Part shown: positions 1-5,345 of the stretch, piece by piece
Position numbering within the stretch: the first letter of the stretch is position 1
Layout: each line of letters starts with the position of its first letter
Source: Anaerolineales bacterium UBA3071
GTDB taxonomy: Bacteria; Chloroflexota; Anaerolineae; UBA3071
Length of the DNA: 5,872 bases
Direction of reading: 5' to 3'
NCBI GenBank assembly: GCA_002366755.1
Contig: DFBV01000202.1
Location: 1 to 5,872 of the forward strand
Notes under the pieces: generated by a model
What the model saw: the letters and a program-made list of their open reading frames with translations, nothing else
Databases searched by the model: none
What the model was told of the DNA's origin: nothing
Program-made: the position numbers and the translations under genes

Positions 1-2087
1 CGGAAGTAGCGCCCGGCCAGGCCGCGAGCGGCGGCCAGCGTCTCCTGCGGCACTTCAAAGGAAATAAACAACGCCCTCCCCAAGCTGTCGCGGTGCACTT
101 GCCACGTCCCGCCCGGGTAGACCTGCTGGAAGAGCGGGCCGAGCCGCTCATCCACCGGCTCCAGCACGTAGACGAGGTCGCGGTCCGTGTCCTTCCGCAG
201 CGGCACCTGCTGTCCCAGGTTGAGCGGTGTGACTGGCCGCCTGCCGATGAACTGCACCGCCGAGTGGTGCGAGTATCCCGGGGTCATGAGGACGTAGGGA
301 TCCCCCTCCAGTTCGGCCAGGTAGTGTCCGACCGCGGACTCATTGGGGCTGTAGGCGAACAAGACAGCGGGGTCTTTCGCCTGCTTCAGGAAGTAGGTGC
401 GGGCGTTGCCGATCCCCACACCAACCACGAGCAGCGCCAGCCCGCCGGCGAACACACGCTCAGATAGCGCATCGCGCCATCCGGCACGGCGCACGGCCCG
501 CCAGGTCTGGTCAATCACCAGCGCCACCAGCAGGTAGATAAGCGGCACCAGGCCGATGGGCCGACGGGCGGTGGGGGCTTCGTGCCCCACGGAGAGCACA
601 GCGACGCTGCCCACGGCGATAAACCAGGTCACGTAGAGGAAGGGGAGCGGTCGAAGGATATGCCGCAGCGCGTAGGCCAGGCCGAGGACAAACAGCACGG
701 CCACGATAGCGTCCAGCAGCGGCGCACCCGGCAGGTTGTTCAGCGCCGCCATGTCCCCCTTCCAGTTGAACATGTACAGCGTCTTGCGGAGGTTGCTCCA
801 CAGCGGGGCATAGGAGCCGACCCGCTCGACATCCCGAAACACAGAGATGTGCTGGGTGCGGCTGAGGAAGACGTTCCAGTGCTGCAACACGTACACGCCC
901 AGCGGCAGCACCGTCAGGGCTGCAGCCCCGACGAAGCAAGCCAGACCCTCCAATTGAGACAAGGGGACAAGGTGAGCGGGAGACAAGGAGTCCGGCCTCC
1001 TTGTCTCCTTGTCTCCTTGTCTCCTTGTGCCAACAGCCGTCACCGCCGTGTACACAAACCAATACAGGAAAAACCCAGCAACGAGGAACGGTATCACTCT
1101 GAACGCCGTATAGGTGTTCAGCCCCGCGCTGAGGGCCACGCCAGCCAGCGCCCAGTCCCGCCGTCGCCCGTTGCGCAGTGCCCGCAGCAGGAAACAGAAG
1201 AGCAGCACTTCGAACAGCGGCACGAGGATGAGCTCGTAGATGATGCGGCTGAAAGTGAGGTGCCATCTGGACGCGGCCAGCAAGCCAGCGGCGGCCAGCC
1301 CCACCTTCGATCCAAACAGATCGCGGGCCAGGAAGTAGAAAGCGAGCACGGTCAGCGAGCCACCGATGGCCGAGACCAGCCGCATGGTGGGGACGCTGGC
1401 GCCGAACAGCCTGAAGAACAGGGCCAGCAGGTAGGTGAAGAAGGTGGCCTGTCCCTCGTTGGTCTCCGCGTAGGGAGTGTACGGCGCGCCAGCCAGCCAC
1501 TCCAGCGCATCAAGTCCGTTGTTGCACTCGTCCGACTGGCAGCCGGCGGGGATGGCATGGAGTTGCCACGTGCGGAGGAAGAAAGCGGCGAGAAGGATGA
1601 GGAGCAGTATGATAAGCTCCCAATTGGAGATTAGAGATTTGAGATTAGAGACTAGAGACTTGCGATTTGTGACTTGTGATTTGCGATTTGCGATCTGCGA
1701 TTTGCGACTTGCGATTTGCGACTTCGATTGCGGATCTCGGATTTCCTCAAACCAGGTGGCGGCCAGGAAGAGGGGAATACTGATGAGCCAGAGCCAGAAG
1801 GCGGGGCCAGTAAATTGGGTCGACGAGCCGCGGGCGCGCCAAAAGAGAACGAAGGCAGCAACCCCGAACAGCAACGCGACGCCAGCCAGGGCGAGCGCCC
1901 AACGCGGCCAGCGGCGGCGCGGGGGCAGACTGGGCCAGGTCGAAGGCTTCTCCGCCGCTGCAACGAAGACCAACGCCGCCAGTCCGAAGAAAATGGCCGC
2001 GTCGCTGGGGATACCTCCCTTGCTCAGCGTACGCTGGGCGACAGCGGCCAAGGTGAAAGCGAGAATGAAAGCAAGTAAGCGTTTCAT
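1..2087 (-). CDS. GT39/PMT-family multi-pass membrane glycosyltransferase, C-terminus cut by the left window edge
   Basis: The frame starting with ATG at 2087 stays open to base 1, giving at least 695 residues. Hydrophobic helices lie at about residues 4-17, 30-45, 63-82, 96-113 and 157-173. They are followed by an extracytoplasmic-type loop carrying Asp186-Glu187, then a long series of further helices (for example FTYLLALFFRLFG). A soluble tail begins near residue 555. A DE pair in the first loop after a membrane helix is the hallmark of the PMT/ArnT (GT39) fold, which transfers sugars from polyprenyl-phosphate donors to an acceptor outside the membrane. The acceptor here is unknown. Four extra helices precede the canonical first helix. 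Two simple-sequence arrays encode residues about 115-156 and 354-378, both hydrophilic. The ATG overlaps the stop of the preceding gene (ATGA), and GGGGAG lies only 3 bases upstream, so coupled translation is likely. The family call is firm; substrate and true length are not known. Confidence 0.9.
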   Translation of the reverse strand, partial: MKRLLAFILAFTLAAVAQRTLSKGGIPSDAAIFFGLAALVFVAAAEKPSTWPSLPPRRRWPRWALALAGVALLFGVAAFVLFWRARGSSTQFTGPAFWLWLISIPLFLAATWFEEIRDPQSKSQIASRKSQIANRKSQVTNRKSLVSNLKSLISNWELIILLLILLAAFFLRTWQLHAIPAGCQSDECNNGLDALEWLAGAPYTPYAETNEGQATFFTYLLALFFRLFGASVPTMRLVSAIGGSLTVLAFYFLARDLFGSKVGLAAAGLLAASRWHLTFSRIIYELILVPLFEVLLFCFLLRALRNGRRRDWALAGVALSAGLNTYTAFRVIPFLVAGFFLYWFVYTAVTAVGTRRQGDKETRRPDSLSPAHLVPLSQLEGLACFVGAAALTVLPLGVYVLQHWNVFLSRTQHISVFRDVERVGSYAPLWSNLRKTLYMFNWKGDMAALNNLPGAPLLDAIVAVLFVLGLAYALRHILRPLPFLYVTWFIAVGSVAVLSVGHEAPTARRPIGLVPLIYLLVALVIDQTWRAVRRAGWRDALSERVFAGGLALLVVGVGIGNARTYFLKQAKDPAVLFAYSPNESAVGHYLAELEGDPYVLMTPGYSHHSAVQFIGRRPVTPLNLGQQVPLRKDTDRDLVYVLEPVDERLGPLFQQVYPGGTWQVHRDSLGRALFISFEVPQETLAAARGLAGRYF
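956..1028. repeat. Head-to-head 8-bp repeat arrays forming a long imperfect hairpin
   Basis: Four exact copies of CTCCTTGT fill 997-1028. On the other side of a 6-base spacer (TCCGGC, 991-996), octamers of the opposite orientation (GAGACAAG, GGGACAAG, a diverged GTGAGCGG, GAGACAAG) fill 956-987, followed by GAG. Bases 979-990 pair perfectly with 997-1008, and pairing resumes at 966-972/1015-1021 and 959-964/1023-1028. By my count 27 of 32 arm positions match. The tract is inside the glycosyltransferase frame and encodes residues about 354-378, a polar loop between membrane helices. It has no T-run and is not placed as a terminator. Confidence 0.9.
1622..1745. repeat. Degenerate 7-bp tandem array inside the glycosyltransferase gene
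   Basis: Thirteen heptamers in perfect phase run from 1629 to 1719, with consensus GAYTTGC on the plus strand. The 1629-1656 end uses GATTAGA/GATTTGA variants, and 1622-1628 (AATTGGA) looks like a further decayed unit. Two hexamers (1720-1725, 1726-1731) and two variants beginning GGAT (1732-1745) extend the right end. On the coding strand the unit is GCAAATC. Three units make 21 bases, so the protein shows a 7-residue period of the type RKSQIAN at residues about 115-156. The tract is AT-richer than the surrounding gene and preserves the reading frame. It lies just before the helix that leads into the catalytic DE loop. Confidence 0.93.
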
Positions 2088-2767
2088 GGTCTCCCCAACC
2101 CTGCGTAATCCTGCAAGTGGCGAACCACCTCTAGCGCTGCCTGACGCTCACTCTCATCCAGCATCAACCCCAGCCGGTCCCACCAGATAGCGTCCACTTC
2201 GCCACCTTCCAGCATCTCCTCCAATTCGGCAAGCCGATTCTCCAGGCCCAATTCGAGTGCGGCAGCAGCCGCCCGGTCCCAGAAGCGTTGGGCATCAACC
2301 CGATCGGCGTGCCGAGACAGAAGCGCCACGATATCTACCACATCGTTGTCCCGCAGCGCGATGAGCTTGGTGATGAGCAGGCCTTCCAGCGTGAACACTG
2401 GGAGAACGATGTTTGAGTCAGACAGAGATCGCTGGGTGCCCGGTTCAACTTGTACAGGGTAGCTCAAAGCTGAATGGACGTCTGTCACACGACCCAGCGC
2501 GATGTGGACCTCCACAGTTCCTTCCCCGTCACCTTTGGTAGCCGTGACCCAGATATCGGCAGGCGACAGGTGATACCCTTGAGCCTCAAGAACCTCAGCC
2601 AGAGCAGGCCAGACCTTCCGCTCAACGGCCAGATCCAGATCCAGAGTATGGCGCAGCAGGCTGCCGTAGGCACGGACGCCAAAGGCGCCGATGACAAATA
2701 CAACGATGCCACGGCGGTGGCATGCTTCCAGAATAGTCCGGAGTTCACGTGCCAGGTGATCTTCCAC
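2084..2767 (-). CDS. AbiEii-like nucleotidyltransferase (type IV toxin-antitoxin toxin candidate)
   Basis: The N-terminal part carries a DNA-polymerase-beta-type nucleotidyltransferase core. Numbering from the alternative TTG at 2797, Gly37-Ala38 is followed by Asp53 and Asp55 in the strand LDLDLAV, with a third acidic residue at Glu96 (VEVHI). A later Lys144 and Asp152-x-x-Asp155 resemble the conserved K and DxxD positions of AbiEii proteins, which transfer nucleotides to cellular targets such as tRNA. The second motif residue is Ala rather than the usual Gly or Ser. I prefer GTG at 2767 as the start because GGAG (2779-2776) sits 8 bases upstream and the upstream gene stops 4 bases before it. 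TTG at 2797 would instead overlap that gene by 26 bases. The preceding gene is AbiEi-like, matching the usual antitoxin-then-toxin order. The nucleotidyltransferase fold is fairly sure; toxicity is inferred. Confidence 0.82.
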   Translation of the reverse strand: MEDHLARELRTILEACHRRGIVVFVIGAFGVRAYGSLLRHTLDLDLAVERKVWPALAEVLEAQGYHLSPADIWVTATKGDGEGTVEVHIALGRVTDVHSALSYPVQVEPGTQRSLSDSNIVLPVFTLEGLLITKLIALRDNDVVDIVALLSRHADRVDAQRFWDRAAAAALELGLENRLAELEEMLEGGEVDAIWWDRLGLMLDESERQAALEVVRHLQDYAGLGRP

Positions 2768-2771
2768 TAAG

Positions 2772-3506
2772 TCAACTCCACTGCGGCTGAAGGTCAAAGA
2801 TGACCTTGCTGATGACGTAGCGCGGCAATGTCAGGCGGATGCCCCAGCGCTCGGCGATCGGTTGGTATGTAGGCGGAACTGATTGGTGTCGCCCCGGTGG
2901 ATAGGCAGCTTCTTCTGGCGGTAAACGGTCTGTGTTGGCCCGGTGACAGAGGTCTTCGATGACCTTCAGGGACATGAGATCTGTTTCCGTCTCAGCATTG
3001 ATGGCCTCCAAGAGGGCACCCAAACGATGAGACAGATGTCGCCGCTCAGCCTCATCCAGCACCACGTCCCAGGCCAGAGAGTCTCGCTGGGCAATGAGGA
3101 TGGCGGCCGCCTCGGCCAGGCTGGTTTCGCCCCGGGCTCGCTCCACCAGGTCGAGACAAAGGTCCTCAGGAGCAACAAAGGCCAGCCCATCAACAACCCG
3201 ACGCCGCTGGTATCGCTTCGGCTCCAGGGTCGGGTTCAGGACGATGGCCGCCTGCACCGCGTACACCTGGGCCATCGTAGGCAAGGTTTCAAACACGAGG
3301 CACCCTTCCCCGGCCACCTGGCGCCAGACGGGGACATCTTCTGCGTGAACCTGCAGGGTGACCAGGTTTTCCAGTGGGGTCAGCCAGCGATGGTATTCGT
3401 AGGCCGCCTGGGGACCTGTGATCAAGTAGGGCCCATCGAGGTTCACCAATCGCCTGGCCAGCCAGGCCAACCGGCGGCGCGGCGAATACGCGTGTGCTAC
3501 TGCCAT
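2772..3506 (-). CDS. AbiEi-like antitoxin without the usual N-terminal winged helix
   Basis: This 244-residue protein resembles the C-terminal part of AbiEi antitoxins. Residues 27-39 (YLITGPQAAYEYH) match the 'can see the gene product / AL..H' segment that follows the winged helix in AbiEi, and residues 44-75 form alternating strands. Residues 109-169 match the helical end: a PED motif, LDLVERAR, WDVVLDEA and RLGALLEAI. A tail of about 75 residues follows, ending in a strand-rich segment. Only about 25 Arg-rich residues (PRRRLAWLARR) precede the core, so the DNA-binding winged helix typical of autoregulating AbiEi is not visible. The ATG at 3506 is well supported by AAGGAG at 3519-3514 with 7-base spacing. 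The AbiEii-like gene follows immediately. In known AbiE systems this protein neutralises the toxin and represses the operon; only the first role looks possible here. Confidence 0.75.
   Translation of the reverse strand: MAVAHAYSPRRRLAWLARRLVNLDGPYLITGPQAAYEYHRWLTPLENLVTLQVHAEDVPVWRQVAGEGCLVFETLPTMAQVYAVQAAIVLNPTLEPKRYQRRRVVDGLAFVAPEDLCLDLVERARGETSLAEAAAILIAQRDSLAWDVVLDEAERRHLSHRLGALLEAINAETETDLMSLKVIEDLCHRANTDRLPPEEAAYPPGRHQSVPPTYQPIAERWGIRLTLPRYVISKVIFDLQPQWS
2776..2779 (-). promoter_or_regulatory. Ribosome binding site favouring the GTG start at 2767
   Basis: GGAG on the minus strand lies 8 bases before GTG at 2767. It sits inside the last codons of the upstream antitoxin-like gene. The competing TTG at 2797 has only AAGG about 7 bases upstream, so this site is the main argument for the shorter protein. 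Confidence 0.5.
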
Positions 3507-3574
3507 TCTGTTTCTCCTTGGTTTGACTTGCCTACCACAACTCTCGCCACACCTTCGTCACCGCCCGCTCCTGG
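3507..3574 (-). other. 68-base intergenic gap, the largest in the window
   Basis: This separates the nuclease-domain gene from the AbiE-like pair. Apart from the ribosome binding site I see no clear -35/-10 pair, no rho-independent terminator and no obvious operator palindrome. A promoter here is possible by position alone. Confidence 0.5.
3514..3519 (-). promoter_or_regulatory. Strong ribosome binding site of the AbiEi-like gene
   Basis: AAGGAG on the minus strand ends 7 bases before ATG at 3506. It is the best-spaced Shine-Dalgarno site in the window. It falls in the only sizeable intergenic gap, which fits translation of the toxin-antitoxin pair being set independently of the upstream genes. 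Confidence 0.75.
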
Positions 3575-4423
3575 CTAGCTGGCGGGTCCAGAATCATCTC
3601 CTCGGATACCAGGCTCAAACAGCGTCAATTGCCACCACCCTCCTGGGCCATCCGGGCTGATCCTGCGCGGTACCAGCCTACCGCCATTCACGCCACCCAA
3701 CCTGTTGACGTTCTCCACGATGGTGGGCACGCAATACTCTGTCATTGCCTCGCGAATGTGATGAGTATTGAAGCGCAGAACCCTCCAGCCGACGGTCTCC
3801 AGATCGTTGTCTCGCAGGTTGTCGAGAGGGATGCGCTCACGATCAGCGTGCCAGGTGTCGCCGTCGGTCTCCACGTCAATCTTGCCCGAAGCGCAGTAGA
3901 TGGCGAAATCGAGCGCGTACATGCGTTCCTTTACCTGCTCGAACTCCTGCCGCTCTGCATTGATCTTCAGATGCTTGAGTTCGGCCCACAGCCGGTCCTC
4001 CAGCGGGCTCTCGTCATACAGGTCGTTGATCTCCACGGCGTTCATGAACTTCTGCCAGGTGGTACGGATGAAAAAGATGCGCCGCCAACGTCGACTCAGG
4101 ATGGGCCGCGGCAACCGCTGCAACGGTGACAGCAGCAACTGGTAGTAGCATCGCCGTCCCTTCTCGTCGCGCGGTTCATCGGGGAAAAGCTCCCAGCGGA
4201 AAACCTTGCGGGTTTCCAGCACCCGCGCGTAGTAGTTCACCGCGTGGGCTTCGTCGCCGAAGATCTTGGTCTGGTAGAAGGCCAGCCATTGCGGCGGCCA
4301 ACGCCCTTTGAGCCACTTCTCCACGCTGGACACCGGGATGCGATACCAATGCTGGTCGCGGGCAATGGCGAAGTCCAGTGGGTTGTTCATGATGGCGACC
4401 AGCACTTCTCCGCGGGTTCCCAT
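3575..4423 (-). CDS. DUF559/Vsr-like PD-(D/E)XK endonuclease-domain protein with extra N-terminal module
   Basis: Residues about 135-225 show the DUF559 nuclease pattern: Glu142 in a helix (SPLEDRLWAEL), Asp172 in LDFAIYC, the strand DVETDG with Glu185 and Asp187, His192, and the closing GWRVLRFNT. These are the metal-binding and signature positions of a small fold related to the Vsr mismatch nicking enzyme. Residues 1-130 form a separate Trp/Tyr/Arg-rich module (WYRIPV at 26-31, LAFYQTKIFGDE at 47-58, LSRRWRRIFFI at 109-119) that I cannot assign; it could be a nucleic-acid reader. A C-terminal QLTLF at 265-269 resembles a sliding-clamp-binding motif. The ATG at 4423 has AAGGAG at 4439-4434, with a slightly long 10-base spacing, and follows the preceding stop by 7 bases. 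DNA cleavage is inferred from the fold; the biological target is unknown. Confidence 0.85.
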   Translation of the reverse strand: MGTRGEVLVAIMNNPLDFAIARDQHWYRIPVSSVEKWLKGRWPPQWLAFYQTKIFGDEAHAVNYYARVLETRKVFRWELFPDEPRDEKGRRCYYQLLLSPLQRLPRPILSRRWRRIFFIRTTWQKFMNAVEINDLYDESPLEDRLWAELKHLKINAERQEFEQVKERMYALDFAIYCASGKIDVETDGDTWHADRERIPLDNLRDNDLETVGWRVLRFNTHHIREAMTEYCVPTIVENVNRLGGVNGGRLVPRRISPDGPGGWWQLTLFEPGIRGDDSGPAS

Positions 4424-4430
4424 GGTGGTT

Positions 4431-5345
4431 TCACTCCTTCAGCCTATGCACGCTGGGCCGGATGTCGAGCTCATCTATCAGCGCGTTCAGCTCAGCATCG
4501 CTCAGAGGGCGGCCCTTGCCCGCATAGGCGGTAAGGGCTGCCTCCATCGTATTGGTGCCGAAAGAACGTCCTTCGTAGCGGGGCGTGGTGGTGATCACCT
4601 CACGCACGCCCCGCTCTCGCAGCAACTCGATGTTCTCGTCGGTGGTGGTGTTGGTGACGACTGTTTTGCCGCTGAGGTCGTAGGGGAAGTACTTGCGCAT
4701 GAACATGAAGTCGCCGGCGATCAGATCGGCGTCCTGCCAGTAGCGATGGAACTTGGGCTTGGGTTCTTCCCCCTTGCTCCCGTAGAACAGCAAGCTCATG
4801 GGGAAGTAGCTGACGATGGGCAGTAGCACCCGTGCTATCTTGCAGAAGCGATCGAATCCCCGTATGACGATGGGGATGCCGAGGGCGATCATGAGGTCGC
4901 CGTAGACCACTTCGTCAGCCACCTCTTCCACCGCCCGGGCCAGGCCCAGGCGATCAATCGCCACCGGTATGAAGGCGCTGCCGAAATGAGGCATGCTGCC
5001 CAGCTCCGGCTCTGCCAACTCGAACACCCGTCGCTCCAGCGTGTTGTGCTTCAGCCCCCGTCCATCAACCACCGGCGTTTGGTGGACATCCTGCACTAGC
5101 TTCAGCGCCGCGTGCACGGGGTATTCTCGACCACCCAGGCGGAAGTACAGGTCCACACCACCCACGGCCAGGGCATCAACCTTGCCGTCGAGATCGGCAA
5201 ACAGCCGCCGAGCCTTCTCCGCGTCGCCGTCGGTGCCGATACGCTCGATGCTAATGGGCTGGCCCTTGAAATGGACAACGACCCGTTTGTCGCGGCTGGA
5301 ACTGCCCAGGCTCACGCTGACGGCTCGTTTCATGAGGCTGGTCAT
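4431..5345 (-). CDS. Conserved protein of the type labelled 'quinate 5-dehydrogenase'; true function unknown
   Basis: I recognise the overall pattern of a 300-residue family often given this name in anaerobe and Chloroflexota genomes. Its marks are an opening VSVSLGSSSRDKR (9-21), ERIGTDGD (34-41), VGGVDLYF (61-68), VVDGRGLKHNTLER (92-105), YGDLMIALGIPI (148-159), AGDFMFMRKY (210-219), TNTTTDENIELL (231-242) and TTTPRYEGRSFGTN (252-265). The alternating strands and helices fit a Rossmann-like soluble enzyme. I do not see a textbook NAD-binding GxGxxG, so the dehydrogenase name should be treated as inherited. The first ATG overlaps the upstream stop (ATGA) but its GAGGA touches the start codon. 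Met5 at 5333 (MKRAVSV) fits the family N-terminus better and may be the true start. A nuclease-domain gene follows 7 bases later. Confidence 0.75.
   Translation of the reverse strand: MTSLMKRAVSVSLGSSSRDKRVVVHFKGQPISIERIGTDGDAEKARRLFADLDGKVDALAVGGVDLYFRLGGREYPVHAALKLVQDVHQTPVVDGRGLKHNTLERRVFELAEPELGSMPHFGSAFIPVAIDRLGLARAVEEVADEVVYGDLMIALGIPIVIRGFDRFCKIARVLLPIVSYFPMSLLFYGSKGEEPKPKFHRYWQDADLIAGDFMFMRKYFPYDLSGKTVVTNTTTDENIELLRERGVREVITTTPRYEGRSFGTNTMEAALTAYAGKGRPLSDAELNALIDELDIRPSVHRLKE

Noticed and set aside
979..1008. Rho-independent terminator from the 12-bp perfect hairpin
   Set aside because: No T-run follows on either strand, and it lies inside an open membrane-protein frame that continues for over 300 codons.
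511..1500. 329-codon minus-strand open frame
   Set aside because: It is in a different frame of the same strand as the glycosyltransferase, with Ala/Arg/Gly/Pro-rich composition and no membrane pattern, and the true frame is uninterrupted across it.
582..1634. 350-codon plus-strand open frame
   Set aside because: It lies opposite the glycosyltransferase, its translation is Gln/Arg/Glu-rich low-complexity with no domain, and it includes the translated repeat array. It is a shadow of a GC-rich gene.
1629..1731. CRISPR array
   Set aside because: The period is 7 bp with no spacers. It is a simple-sequence tandem array within a reading frame.
1477..2190. 237-codon plus-strand open frame and the 1652-1963 minus frame
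   Set aside because: Both are carried by the heptamer array, which lacks stops in several frames. Neither has a recognisable domain, and both conflict with the glycosyltransferase start.
3507..3574. Sigma70-type promoter for the toxin-antitoxin-like pair
   Set aside because: TTGTGG could serve as a -35, but nothing near a -10 consensus follows at 16-18 bases, so I do not call it.
2943..3578. Plus-strand open frame opposite the AbiEi-like gene
   Set aside because: No domain pattern. The minus-strand gene has a strong ribosome binding site and family match.
3560..3592. Terminator-like inverted repeat (CCCGC/GCGGG) after the nuclease gene
   Set aside because: Only five pairs with a 13-base loop and no T-tract.
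4308..4826. Plus-strand open frame across the nuclease/304-residue gene junction
   Set aside because: It is antisense to two well-supported genes, and its composition looks like reverse-strand coding.
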